Assembly: GCA_046351455.1 (NCBI GenBank)
Contig: JAXLYM010000010.1
Coordinates: 248,001 to 312,000 of the forward strand
Origin: JADJRH01 sp046351455
GTDB lineage: Bacteria; Myxococcota_A; Polyangia; Polyangiales; Polyangiaceae
Direction: 5' to 3'
DNA length: 64,000 nt
How positions within the stretch are numbered: position 1 is the first letter of the stretch; each line of letters starts with the position of its first letter. The position numbers and the translations under genes are program-made. Positions 44,166-55,817 of the stretch are shown here, piece by piece. The notes under the pieces were generated by a model. That model was not told where the DNA came from. It saw only the letters and a program-made list of their open reading frames with translations, and made no database searches.

Positions 44166-47100
44166 TGGCGGAGCGCCAAGGGAGCCTGTCCGGCGCCGAG
44201 GATCGGCTGAGCGAGCTGCCCGGTCCGCCGTCCCGATCGACCATGACCGGGCTCGACGTGATCGCTCAAAACGAGGGCGATCTCCCCCGGAAACGCGAGG
44301 CGCGCGACGCCGCGGCCGACGTGGTCGGCGCGCTGTTCCGGCTCGTGAAGCTGTCGACGATGCACTCGACGGACAACCTCGCCGTCGTGCAGCGGGTGGA
44401 GGACATCGTCGAGACGGTGCGCGTGTACGCCGCGCGCACGGGGCGCAACGTGTCGATCCTGTTCCTCGACGAGGCGGTGTTCGTCGGCGGGCTGCTCTTG
44501 CAAGCGAACCGCTCTTCGTACGACTGCGCGCGGGAGCTCGGGACGATCCTCGGGCGCGTCGGCGTGGGGGAGGTCGGCATCTCGCGCGACGCCCGCGCGG
44601 CGGATTTCTTCGCGCTCGCGAACACGCTGGGCGAGACGCTGCGCGCCCCGCGAGGCACCCGCGCCCCCGAGCGGCCGACGCCGCGCATCCGCCTCCGCGC
44701 CGCGAACCCGAACGCGCTCCGGCGCGAGCAGCCGACCGACAAGCTGGATCCGATCGCGAACGCGGCGAACGCGTACGCCTCGGCCTGCGTCGTGATGCGG
44801 CGCCTCTACGAGCAGCTCGGCAAGGGGCAGCTCGCGCTCCCGCACCGGGTGAAGCGCGTCGCGCAGCGGCTCGTGGATCTGTCCGCGGGCGAGATGCCGG
44901 CGTTCCTCGGCGTCACGGACGCGAAGCGCGGCGGCCACGACGAGGCGCAGCGCGCGGTGAACGCCTCGATCCTCACGCTCGCGATGGCGCGGCAGATCAC
45001 GACGGATCCGGTGCTCCTGTCGCGGCTCGCGATGGCGGCGCTGCTCTCGGACCTCGGCAAATTCCACGTCGCGGGCGCGTTCCCCGCGCCGGGGCGGATG
45101 GTGCCGCAGATCGGGGCCGATCAAGAGACGCGCGTGCCCGCGTCGACGGCGATGCTGCTCACCGCGATGGGCCGCGTGAACGAGCCGAGCGTGATGCGCA
45201 CGGTGATCGCCTACGAGGCCTGCTGGGTCGGCGCGCGCTCGCCGCTCGGGCTCATCTACGGCGGCTCGCACACGTCGACGCTGCAGGCGCAGCTCATCGC
45301 GGTGTCGCGCGCGTACGTGGAGGCGGTGTCGGCGCTGCTCGGATCGCCGTCGCGCACCGCGGACGAGGCGATCGCGGGCCTCGGCGAGCGCTTCGCGGAC
45401 GGGCCGGGGCGCACGGCCGTGCGGCTGCTCATCGGCGCGCTCGGTCTGTTCCCGTCGGGCACGCTCGTGGAGCTGTCGTCGGGCGAGGTCGCGGCGGTGG
45501 TGGCGACGCCCGCGGATCCGTCGCTCTACTCGATGCCGACGGTGCGCATCGTGCTCGACATGGCCGGGCACCCGGTGGATCCGCCGTTCGAGGTCGACCT
45601 CGCGAACCCGGATCCCGACGGCCCGCCGCGCGCGATCCGCCGCGTCGTGACGAGCTCGATGGACGTGGCGCCGGTCTCGGTGCGCGCGCCCAGCTCGTCG
45701 GCGTTCGGAGCGCGGTCGCGCACCGGCACCGGCATCCCGCCGAGCACCTCGACGTCGCGATCGCACACGGGCACGGGCATCCCGCCGAGCACGACGACGC
45801 CGCGACCGTCGCGCATCACGCCCGCGGAGCCCCCCGGTCGATCCGCGCCGCCGACGGCCCCGAGCGCGCCCACCGCGAGGAGCGCGCGCACGCCCCGCAG
45901 CGCCGAGGCCCCGCGCTTCACGCCGAACACGCCGACCAACGCGCTCGGCCGCGCGGTCCCGATCACGACGCCGCCCACGATGCCGGATCGCCCGCTCATC
46001 AACGAGATGGATCCGTCGTGGCGCGTCTCGCGCGCGGAGCGCCACGTGATCAGCTCGTCGCAGCCGCCCGGATCGGATCCGCTCGGCGGGGGCCCAGCGT
46101 CGGATCGGCACCGCGGATCGCGGCCGTCCGAGGAGCCTCCGCACCGCGCGGCGATCCTGCCGGCCCCGTTCGAGCGCGCGCCGCTGGAGGTGCCGTTCGA
46201 CGCCGACTCCGGCGAGGAGCTCGACCTCCCCGCGCCGGAAGATCTGCTGCTCGGGCTGGAGGCGCTGCAGGACGATCCCTCGATGGACGCGCTCCCCGGC
46301 ACGTCCGGAAGGCCGCGCGCCCCCGCGGTCTACGAGCTGGAGGAAGACGAAGAGGAAGAGGAAGACCTCCCTCGCAGCGCGGAGCCGACGCTCGACTCCG
46401 AGATCGACCGCGAGCTCGAGCTCGAAGCGCTGGGAGAAGCGGATCCGGACGACGACGAGAACGAGAACCGCACCCGCGCGTACAGCGCGAAGGACGCCGC
46501 GGATCTCGTCGCGCAGACGATGCCGCCGCCTCCGGAGGTGCTCGCGCAGGTCGAGGAGAAGCCGCGGCCCGCGCCGATGGCGGAGGGCACGTTCGCGCGC
46601 ACGCCGCTCGTGCACCTGCTCGTGTACATCCTCGATCAGCGGCTCACGGGGACCGCCACGTTCTTCCCGCCGGACGATCTGTCGCACGACGTCTACTTCG
46701 AGGAGGGCGTGCCCTCGAAGATCCGCACGGGCGCGATGCTGTGGCCGCTCGATCGCGTGCTCGTGAACCTCCGCCTCGCGGACGACGCGCAGCTCAGCGC
46801 CGCGCTCGTCGAGATCTCGAAGAAGAAGGTGCTGCTCGGCCGCTACCTCGTCGCGAAGGGCATCTGCTCGCGCGACGACGTGATGCGCGCGCTCCGGATC
46901 CAGCTCGTGCAGAAGCTCGTGAGCCTGTGCGATCTGCCGGCCGAGACGAAGTACGCCTTCTACGCGAAGGAGAACCTCATCGCGCACTACGGCGGGCCGG
47001 AGCTGCTCCAGAGCGAGCCGCTCGCCGCGATCCTCTCCGCGGTGCGCGCGTCCGCGAACCCCGCCGCGATGGAGGCGACGCTCGCGCGCATCGCGCACGT

Positions 47101-48541
47101 GGCGCTCGGCTTCGTGCCCGGCGCCGACGTGAGCCGCTTCGACTTCTCGCGCGAGGAGACGGCGGTGTGCGATCTGCTCCGCGCCAAGCGTATGCGCTGG
47201 ACCGAGATCGTGACGGCCGGCGTCGCGCCGGAGCTGCTCGTGAAGCGGACGATCTACGCGCTCGTGATCACGCGGTACCTCGATCTCGGCGCCGCGCAGA
47301 AGCCGCCCGTCACCGCGCCCGTGCCGGATCTCCCGCTCGACTCGACGGCGCCGCGCGCCCCGGTCGCGGCGCGCGCGACGATGCCGGGCGCGACGCCGAC
47401 GCCCGCAGCGGTCGCGCGCTCCACCACGACGCCGGTCGCCGGAGCCGCGCCGTCCGCGATCGCGACGCCGATCCCGCCATCGCCGCCGCGCCCGCCCGCG
47501 CCTCCGCCGAAGGCCGCCGCCACGCCGGAGCCGCCCGCCGTCGCCCCCACCGCGCGCCCCGGCCCGCCGCCGAAGCCGATCGCCACGCCGGAGCCTCCGC
47601 CCGTCGCGGCGCGTCCCCCGGGCCCGCCGCCGAAGGCGACCGCCACGCCGCTGCCGGGCGCTGCGGCGCCTGCGCACAAGCCTCCGATTCCGCCCGCCGC
47701 CGCGTCGCGCCCCGGCGCGCCCCCGCCTCCGCCCGCGAAGGGCCCGACGGACATCGCCGCGCGCCGAGCGGAGATCCAGGCCCGCGCGGCCTCGATCGAC
47801 AACGAGACGTACTTCGAGGTGCTCGGCGTCACGCGCAGCGCCGCCCCGGAGGAGATCCGCAACGCCTACTTCGCCCTCGCGAAGCGCTGGCACCCCGACC
47901 GCACGCCGCCGGAGCTCCAGGAGCTGAAGCCGCTCGTCGCCACGGTGTTCGCCCGCGTCGGCGACGCGTACGCCACGCTCAACGACGCCGACAAGCGCGC
48001 CGCCTACGTGAAGAGCCTCGAACAGCCCTCCACGACCGCCCGCAGCGCCGCCGAAGAGGAGCAGGTCGTCCGCGCCGTGAACGCAGCCCTGGAGTTCCAG
48101 AAGGCCGAAATCTTCCTCAAGAAGAACGACGTCGCCTCCGCCGAGAGGCACATCAAGCTCGCCTCCGACGCCGACCCGGGACAGCCTGAATACACCACGC
48201 TCCTCGCCTGGATCCTGGCCCTCCGCCGCGGCGAGCCCAAGGAGCTCGCGCCCGGCGCCACGTCGAAGCAGTACGACGATCTCATCCAGATGCTGGACGA
48301 GGTGCTGCGCGGCGACCCGCGGTACGAGCGCGCGCTCTTCTACCGCGGCACGCTGCTCAAGCGCTCCGGCAAGCCCGAGAAGGCCATTCGCGACTTCAAG
48401 CTCGCGGCCGAGCTCAACCCGAAGAACCTGGACGCCGTCCGCGAGGTCCGCCTCCACGACATGCGCCGGCGCGAGAGCAAGGGCGACAACCACCCCGGCG
48501 ACGGATCGGGCGGCATCTTCGGCAAGTGGTTCAAACGGTGA
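44165..48541 (+). CDS. 1458-residue signalling scaffold: degenerate HD, DUF4388, J domain and TPR-like tail
   Basis: A mosaic protein. Residues ~30-430 resemble an HD/HD-GYP-type helical domain (MAALLSDLGKFHVA; the usual His-Asp pair reads Ser-Asp, so probably inactive). A Ser/Thr/Pro-rich stretch at ~500-640 and an acidic segment (ELEEDEEEEEDLP) follow. Residues ~808-1040 contain a DUF4388-like unit (TFARTPLVHLLVYILDQRLT, FEEGVPSKIRTG). A Pro/Ala-rich linker leads to a J domain at ~1214-1285 (YFEVLGVTRSAAPEEIRNAY with an intact His-Pro-Asp), which could recruit DnaK, then TPR-like helices (YERALFYRGTLLKRSGKPEK). It follows the kinase without a gap. Likely an adaptor of that kinase; its targets are unknown. 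Confidence 0.75.
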   Translation: MAERQGSLSGAEDRLSELPGPPSRSTMTGLDVIAQNEGDLPRKREARDAAADVVGALFRLVKLSTMHSTDNLAVVQRVEDIVETVRVYAARTGRNVSILFLDEAVFVGGLLLQANRSSYDCARELGTILGRVGVGEVGISRDARAADFFALANTLGETLRAPRGTRAPERPTPRIRLRAANPNALRREQPTDKLDPIANAANAYASACVVMRRLYEQLGKGQLALPHRVKRVAQRLVDLSAGEMPAFLGVTDAKRGGHDEAQRAVNASILTLAMARQITTDPVLLSRLAMAALLSDLGKFHVAGAFPAPGRMVPQIGADQETRVPASTAMLLTAMGRVNEPSVMRTVIAYEACWVGARSPLGLIYGGSHTSTLQAQLIAVSRAYVEAVSALLGSPSRTADEAIAGLGERFADGPGRTAVRLLIGALGLFPSGTLVELSSGEVAAVVATPADPSLYSMPTVRIVLDMAGHPVDPPFEVDLANPDPDGPPRAIRRVVTSSMDVAPVSVRAPSSSAFGARSRTGTGIPPSTSTSRSHTGTGIPPSTTTPRPSRITPAEPPGRSAPPTAPSAPTARSARTPRSAEAPRFTPNTPTNALGRAVPITTPPTMPDRPLINEMDPSWRVSRAERHVISSSQPPGSDPLGGGPASDRHRGSRPSEEPPHRAAILPAPFERAPLEVPFDADSGEELDLPAPEDLLLGLEALQDDPSMDALPGTSGRPRAPAVYELEEDEEEEEDLPRSAEPTLDSEIDRELELEALGEADPDDDENENRTRAYSAKDAADLVAQTMPPPPEVLAQVEEKPRPAPMAEGTFARTPLVHLLVYILDQRLTGTATFFPPDDLSHDVYFEEGVPSKIRTGAMLWPLDRVLVNLRLADDAQLSAALVEISKKKVLLGRYLVAKGICSRDDVMRALRIQLVQKLVSLCDLPAETKYAFYAKENLIAHYGGPELLQSEPLAAILSAVRASANPAAMEATLARIAHVALGFVPGADVSRFDFSREETAVCDLLRAKRMRWTEIVTAGVAPELLVKRTIYALVITRYLDLGAAQKPPVTAPVPDLPLDSTAPRAPVAARATMPGATPTPAAVARSTTTPVAGAAPSAIATPIPPSPPRPPAPPPKAAATPEPPAVAPTARPGPPPKPIATPEPPPVAARPPGPPPKATATPLPGAAAPAHKPPIPPAAASRPGAPPPPPAKGPTDIAARRAEIQARAASIDNETYFEVLGVTRSAAPEEIRNAYFALAKRWHPDRTPPELQELKPLVATVFARVGDAYATLNDADKRAAYVKSLEQPSTTARSAAEEEQVVRAVNAALEFQKAEIFLKKNDVASAERHIKLASDADPGQPEYTTLLAWILALRRGEPKELAPGATSKQYDDLIQMLDEVLRGDPRYERALFYRGTLLKRSGKPEKAIRDFKLAAELNPKNLDAVREVRLHDMRRRESKGDNHPGDGSGGIFGKWFKR

Positions 48542-48728
48542 CAGCCTGTCTCGCGTCGCAGCGAGAGACATCCCCGTAGCGTCTCTTTGATACACCGGCC
48601 CCCGGGCGCCGACCCGCGGGCATTTCTCCCCCGCTCGCATCTGTCCACAAACAGTCACGAGATCGTCCGCCCTTGCGCGATCCCGCATTCGGCGCGCGGT
48701 GGCGCGGAAATGGCACTGTCGCGACGTC

Positions 48729-49511
48729 ATGAGCGGGTATGCCTCGGGGGAACTGACCACCTCGTGGGGAGCCGAGGAGAAGGGGCGCGGCGCGCGGGAG
48801 ACAGAGACCGTGAAGGCCGCGCGGGCCTTCGTCGACGCGGTGACCGTCGCTCAGACCGACGTCTCCAGCGCGGCGAGCTCGGCCGACGGCGTGGTCATGA
48901 ACGTGCGCATGGTCGGCGCGATGATCAGCCAGGTGCAGCACGGCATCGAGGACGCGGCGTTCGGGGCGGCGCGCTCCAGCGAGGCCGCGGAGAGGGCCCT
49001 CGCCGGCGTGGAGACGACGGACGCGAGGCTCAAGCACCTCGCGGAGCTGGGCGACCAGATCGGCCAGATCGTCAAGGTCATCACGAACATCGCCAATCAG
49101 ACGAACATGCTCGCGTTGAACGCGCAGATCGAGGCCGCGCGCGCCGGGGAGCAGGGCCGCGGCTTCGCGGTGGTGGCGCAGGAGGTGAAGAGTCTGGCGC
49201 GGGCGACGGCGAGCGCGGCGCAGGAGATCGGCGACCGCATCGAGGCCATTCAGGCGGCCACGACGGAGGCGGCCGACTCGATGCGACGGACGCACGAGCA
49301 CGTCAATCAGGCCCACGGCATCGTCGGGAGCGTGGCGAGCTCGGTCGGCGAGCAGAAGGGCCTCGTCGACACGGTGAAGGCCTATGTGGAGGAGGCCGCG
49401 CAGAGCGTGGAGGACATCGCGAAGACGATCACGAAGTCCAACGAGGACCTCGGGGCCGCGGTGGTGAGCGCGCGAGAATGTTTGGCGAAGGCCGATCCCG
49501 GCGTGTCCTGA
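48729..49511 (+). CDS. Soluble methyl-accepting chemotaxis-type signalling protein
   Basis: 260-residue cytoplasmic protein that is almost entirely an MCP signalling domain. The hairpin tip is NIANQTNMLALNAQIEAARA followed by GEQGRGFAVVAQEVKSLARA; this binds CheA/CheW in chemosensory arrays. There is no sensor domain or membrane helix, only a short N-terminal stretch, so it should respond through a partner. The bacteriohemerythrin gene begins 51 nt downstream, and such oxygen-binding domains are fused to MCPs in other bacteria, making it a candidate sensor partner (inference). GTG 48699 is an alternative start. No other che gene is in the window. Confidence 0.82.
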   Translation: MSGYASGELTTSWGAEEKGRGARETETVKAARAFVDAVTVAQTDVSSAASSADGVVMNVRMVGAMISQVQHGIEDAAFGAARSSEAAERALAGVETTDARLKHLAELGDQIGQIVKVITNIANQTNMLALNAQIEAARAGEQGRGFAVVAQEVKSLARATASAAQEIGDRIEAIQAATTEAADSMRRTHEHVNQAHGIVGSVASSVGEQKGLVDTVKAYVEEAAQSVEDIAKTITKSNEDLGAAVVSARECLAKADPGVS

Positions 49512-49562
49512 GCGACCCCGGAGAGGCCGGGAGACTGGCAGTTTCAGGAAAGGAGCACTCGA

Positions 49563-49973
49563 ATGCCGCTGATGGAGTGGAACGAAAAGCTGAGCGTGGG
49601 AATCGCCCAGTTCGATAACGAGCACAAGAAGCTCGTCGGCATGGTGAACAACCTCTTCGACGCGGTGCAGGCCGGCCGCGGCAAGGAGCAGCTCGGCCCG
49701 ATCCTCGACGGCCTCATCACGTACACGAAGACGCACTTCGCGAACGAAGAGAAATACATGGCGCAGCACGCCTTCCCGGAGATGGCGGCGCACAAGGCCG
49801 AGCACGACGCGTTGACGAAGCAGGTGCTGGACGTCGAGAAGAAGTTCCGCGCCGGCGCGACGGCCGTCCTCAGCATGGAAGTCATGAACTTCCTCAAGAA
49901 CTGGCTCGTCAAGCACATCATGGGCACCGACAAGCACTACGGCCCCTACCTCAACGCCCGCGGCGTGAAATAG
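49563..49973 (+). CDS. Bacteriohemerythrin
   Basis: 136-residue di-iron O2-binding protein. All motifs are present: WNEKLSVGIAQFDNEHKKLV (first His), a His/Glu pair in HFANEEKYMAQHAFPEM, HKAEHDALTKQV, and WLVKHIMGTDKHYGPYL with the HxxxD end. A typical four-helix bundle. It probably senses or buffers oxygen in the cytoplasm. GGAG 9 nt before ATG 49563 supports the start. Upstream by 51 nt is the soluble MCP-type protein. The downstream gene is convergent, with a palindromic element between them. Confidence 0.92.
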   Translation: MPLMEWNEKLSVGIAQFDNEHKKLVGMVNNLFDAVQAGRGKEQLGPILDGLITYTKTHFANEEKYMAQHAFPEMAAHKAEHDALTKQVLDVEKKFRAGATAVLSMEVMNFLKNWLVKHIMGTDKHYGPYLNARGVK

Positions 49974-49990
49974 CCAATCCCCAATCTCTG

Positions 49991-50064
49991 GTGCCCACCC
50001 CGGCCTTCGCTACGCGAAGTCCGCCCCTCCCAAATCGCTCTCTCCGTTCGCGATGGGAGGGGAC
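49991..50064 (+). repeat. Dispersed palindromic element, copy 2
   Basis: Same element as at 17567-17640, here in forward sense between two convergent genes. Small stem CTTCGC (50005-50010)/GCGAAG (50014-50019) around a 3-base loop; long stem CCCCTCCC (50024-50031)/GGGAGGGG (50055-50062) with inner ATCGC/GCGAT. The small-stem arms differ from copy 1 (CACGC/GCGTG) yet still pair. Probable bidirectional terminator or structured mobile repeat. Confidence 0.75.
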
Positions 50065-50110
50065 CCTCCCGTCCTTTCAGACAGCCACTCTGGCAACAAC
50101 CACTCTCCCT

Positions 50111-52681
<2,571 letters not shown>

Positions 52682-52868
52682 CACAGAAACCTCGCGAGGA
52701 TATCGAATCCCATCCCATGCAAAAGCGAACCCCGCGATGGGCCGTGGCAACATTCACGTGTTCCGCCCGCGCTCCGGCGCGCCGTCTCAACCTGAAACGG
52801 GCGCTGGAAACAAGCTGCGACGAACTGCCGCATGGACGCGCGCCCCGGATCGAAGCAGGCTCCGCGGC

Positions 52869-53228
52869 ATGTCGCTCCGAAACTCAGCCGCGCGGCACCT
52901 CGGCTGGATCGCGCCCGCAGCCATGCTCCTCTTCCTCGCGTCGAGCGCGATGTGCGCGGCCGCTCCCGAGGCATCCTCCGCCGCGTCCCCGTCCGCCGCC
53001 GCGAGCTACTCGGCGACCGGCGTCGTGAAATCGATCGACACGTCGGACAAGAGCATCCTCATCAAGCACGAGGACATCCCCGGCTTCATGAAGGCGATGA
53101 CGATGCTGTTCGAGCTGCGCGATCTCGACCAGGTGAAGGGCATCGCCGCGGGCGACGGCGTCAAGTTCACCTTCACGGACGAGGGCAACGGCCGCCTCGT
53201 CATCCAGACGATCGCGAAGAATCCGTAG
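52869..53228 (+). CDS. CusF-like copper-binding periplasmic protein
   Basis: 119-residue exported protein. Signal peptide at ~1-37 (GWIAPAAMLLFLASSAMCAA). The mature ~80 residues match the CusF/copper-binding family: TGVVKSIDTSDKSILIKHED, then PGFMKAMTMLFELRD. The M-x-M pattern and the His before the Pro-Gly are the usual metal ligands. It probably carries Cu(I)/Cu(II) in the periplasm. ATG 52869 is chosen as the start of the signal peptide. It is convergent with the MbnH-like gene and thus next to a probable copper-linked cluster. Confidence 0.8.
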   Translation: MSLRNSAARHLGWIAPAAMLLFLASSAMCAAAPEASSAASPSAAASYSATGVVKSIDTSDKSILIKHEDIPGFMKAMTMLFELRDLDQVKGIAAGDGVKFTFTDEGNGRLVIQTIAKNP

Positions 53229-53306
53229 GTCGGATCCGCGCGGGGGAGCCCCGATCGCGCCGCACCGACAGGGCAGCACGACAGGCGCTCTGCGCGGCGA
53301 CGGGCT

Positions 53307-54569
53307 TTATTTCCAGGGGTCGGAGAAGCGCGGGTCCGCGATCAGCTCCGCGTCGGTGAGGGACTCGAGGAAGGCGATGACGTCGGCCTTGTCCTGCTCG
53401 GAGAGGTCGAACCCGTGGATGACGAGGCTCTTGTACGGGTTCTTGGAGCCGTCGCCCGCGTAGGGTCCGTCCGCGATCGTCCGCCCGCCGACCTTGTAGT
53501 GGTCGAGCACCTCGGAGAGCGTGGCGATGCTCCCGTCATGCATGTACGGCGCGGTGACCGCCACGTTCCGCAGCGACGGCGCCCGGAAGCGGCCAGTGTC
53601 GGTGATCTGCCCGGTGACCTCGTACACTCCCTGGTTGAAAGGGGGGTACGCGCCGGTGCCGCCGATGTTGTAGAGGCCCGTGTTGTGGAACATCTTCTCG
53701 GTGAAGCCGCTCGTCTCGGTGGCGAACGAGTCCGAGAAATTGAATTCACCGTGGCAGTGGAAGCACTCCAGGCTCTCGCCGAAGAACAGGTCTTTCCCCC
53801 GGATCGCCGACTCCGAGAGAGCGGTCTTGTCGTGCCCGTACTCGTACCGATCGAAGGGCGTTCGATAGGAGATCATGCTCCGCTCGAAGGCCGCCAGCGC
53901 GCGCGTCACGTTCTTGAGGTCGACGGGATCCGCGTCGTCCGGGAACGCCTCCGCGAAGAGCGGCGGATAGAGGGGCTCCGCGGCGAGCCGCTCGAGCAAG
54001 ACAGCCTCTTTGCCGGCGAGGCCGAGCTCCACCGGGCTCTCGCCGAACATGGGGCCGAGCGCCTGCTTTTCGAGCGTGCTCATGAGCGGGTTCGCCCACG
54101 TGAGCACGGTGTAATAGCCCACGTTCACGATGCTCATCGAGCTGCGCGGGTGGATCATGCCCGTCGAGCCGACCGCGTTCGCGAGCCCGTCGGTGAACGC
54201 CAGCTCCTGTTTGTGGCACGAAGCGCAGGAGTACGTCTCGTCGCCGGACATGCGCTTGTCGTAGAACAGGCGCCTTCCGAGCTCGACCTTCGCCTCGGAC
54301 ATGGGGTTGTCCTCCGGCACGCGCGGCTTCGGGAAGCCCTCCGGGAGGCCCCAGTCGTACGGCGCGACGCCGCCTGTCCCGCCGCCGCCGGGCGTCGAGG
54401 AGGTGGTCGTGTCGCCGCCGGTCCCCCCCTGTCCGCCGACTGGCATGGAGGTGGTCGTGGTGGCGCCGCCGGTCCCCGAGGAGGCCGAGACCTCCAGATC
54501 GGCGCACGCGCCGAGCGCCGCCGCGGAGGCGACGCCCAGCGAAAGGAGCAGGATCCTCGTCGTGCTCAT
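53307..54569 (-). CDS. MbnH-like di-heme cytochrome c peroxidase family protein (metallo-mystery pair)
   Basis: 420-residue lipoprotein with a lipobox (ALGACADL) and a TGG linker. Two heme c sites: CASCHKQ (about residue 115) and CFHCHGE (about 270), with LGRRLFYDKRMSGDETYSCA, RFRAPSLRNVAVTAPYMHDG and a late FLESLTDAEL matching the CcpA/MauG group. In this pair the enzyme (MbnH) oxidises a Trp of its MbnP partner, encoded 22 nt upstream in the same transcript. Start ATG 54569 is preceded by AAAGG. Acts in the periplasm on the partner, probably linked to copper binding. Confidence 0.85.
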   Translation of the reverse strand: MSTTRILLLSLGVASAAALGACADLEVSASSGTGGATTTTSMPVGGQGGTGGDTTTSSTPGGGGTGGVAPYDWGLPEGFPKPRVPEDNPMSEAKVELGRRLFYDKRMSGDETYSCASCHKQELAFTDGLANAVGSTGMIHPRSSMSIVNVGYYTVLTWANPLMSTLEKQALGPMFGESPVELGLAGKEAVLLERLAAEPLYPPLFAEAFPDDADPVDLKNVTRALAAFERSMISYRTPFDRYEYGHDKTALSESAIRGKDLFFGESLECFHCHGEFNFSDSFATETSGFTEKMFHNTGLYNIGGTGAYPPFNQGVYEVTGQITDTGRFRAPSLRNVAVTAPYMHDGSIATLSEVLDHYKVGGRTIADGPYAGDGSKNPYKSLVIHGFDLSEQDKADVIAFLESLTDAELIADPRFSDPWK

Positions 54570-54591
54570 GAGTCGACCTTTCGTCGAATCC

Positions 54592-55593
54592 TTATTTGGC
54601 ATGGAAGAGGACCTGATTGTCGGGGTGGATCGACCCGTCTGCGATGTCGATGCCGAGCTTCTCGAACACCGGCCCACACTCCGGATCCATCGCGCCGGAC
54701 ATGCACCCGGGCGGCCCGCCGCCGTTCGTCTTGAGGTCGCTCGACGCGACGACCGCCGCGTAGTCGATGACGATCGGCGTCGTGAGCGGATCGAAGCCCG
54801 TGAGGTTCACCTCCGGAGAGTTGGGCCGGCTGCACGAAGCGACCCCGCCGTTGCCGTCCTCGACGCAGTCGGTGCTGCCGAGGTGGAGGTTGAAGGCCGC
54901 GTCGGAGCCCGCGGGCAGGCTGTCGATCCGCAGGAATTTATAGCCGCCGAGCCAGCTCCAGAATAGAGCGCTCAGGTTGAGGGGAGACGGCGCCACGGCC
55001 GCGTCCTGGTGATTCAGCTCGAACGGGACTCCCACCTTGAAGTGGATCCCGTCGTACTCGCCGGCCGGGACGGAGCCGTTCACGACGGCGTTCGTCTCCG
55101 GGGTGCCGTTCTGACAGCTCCCGGAGCCGTCCTCGAAGTCGAGGAGAGCCACGGTCTGGTATTGCCAGAGGCCGTCCTGATCGAGCGTGACCGGCACGAG
55201 CGTGCCGTCGGCCTTGTGGAGCGCGACGTCGTGCACGTACAGGCGATAATCGGCGATCGTGACGTCGGTCGCCGGGCTGCCCACGCCGGAGAACGTCTTG
55301 CCGCAGCCGAAGGGCTCCGCGCCGACGTTGGCCTCGAAGTGAATGCCAATCTGGAGCGGCTCCGCGGAGCCGCCGGTGCCGCCCGTCGCGCCGCCGGTCC
55401 CTCCCGTCGCGCCCCCGGTTCCGCCCGTCGCGCCGCCGCCGCCGGTCGAGGTCGTCTCGCTCGAAGAAGAGCTCGTGGTGGTGGTGGAGCCGCCGGTCCC
55501 CCCGCTGCCGCTGCCCCCGTCCCCGCAGCCGAGCAGGGCGCCCCCGAGGCCGAGCACCGTCGTTGAAAGAAAGCAGATCGTGACGAATTTCAT
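54592..55593 (-). CDS. MbnP-like copper-binding lipoprotein (metallo-mystery pair, four-Cys)
   Basis: 333-residue lipoprotein: lipobox GGALLGCGD, then a Ser/Thr and repeated TGGATGG linker to about 75. The mature domain starts LQIGIHFEANVGAEPFGCGK and has the family cysteines (GSCQNG, DCVEDGNGG, SCSRP, GCMSG) and the conserved Trp-containing LFWSWLGGYKFLRID, where the related MbnP has a Trp that MbnH turns into kynurenine to make a copper site. GGAGG 7 nt before ATG 55593. First gene of a two-gene operon with the di-heme enzyme, divergent from the TonB receptor. Confidence 0.85.
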   Translation of the reverse strand: MKFVTICFLSTTVLGLGGALLGCGDGGSGSGGTGGSTTTTSSSSSETTSTGGGGATGGTGGATGGTGGATGGTGGSAEPLQIGIHFEANVGAEPFGCGKTFSGVGSPATDVTIADYRLYVHDVALHKADGTLVPVTLDQDGLWQYQTVALLDFEDGSGSCQNGTPETNAVVNGSVPAGEYDGIHFKVGVPFELNHQDAAVAPSPLNLSALFWSWLGGYKFLRIDSLPAGSDAAFNLHLGSTDCVEDGNGGVASCSRPNSPEVNLTGFDPLTTPIVIDYAAVVASSDLKTNGGGPPGCMSGAMDPECGPVFEKLGIDIADGSIHPDNQVLFHAK

Positions 55594-55817
55594 TCGGATG
55601 CCTCCGTCGCGACTCTTACTCTCGCGGACCGGCCGGCGCCCTGCGACACCTTGTCGCGCGACGCCTTGACGCGACCCGACCCGCGGCGCGGCGCCCGAGG
55701 ATCGCCGCGGGACCTCGCCGCGCGCCGATCCGGCTCGAATCCCCGTCCGTAGGAGGTTCGTCTCGGCCCCACGAGGGCGCGGCGACATGCTTTTTCTGAT
55801 CCAGTGTTACGAGTTTT

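Noticed and set aside
44093..48760. 1555-codon reverse frame opposite the large signalling protein
   Set aside because: Low-complexity Arg-rich text; the forward frame holds DUF4388 and J-domain motifs.
55375..55440. Mini-satellite in the MbnP-like gene
   Set aside because: It only encodes the repeated Gly/Thr linker behind the lipobox, common in this organism's lipoproteins.
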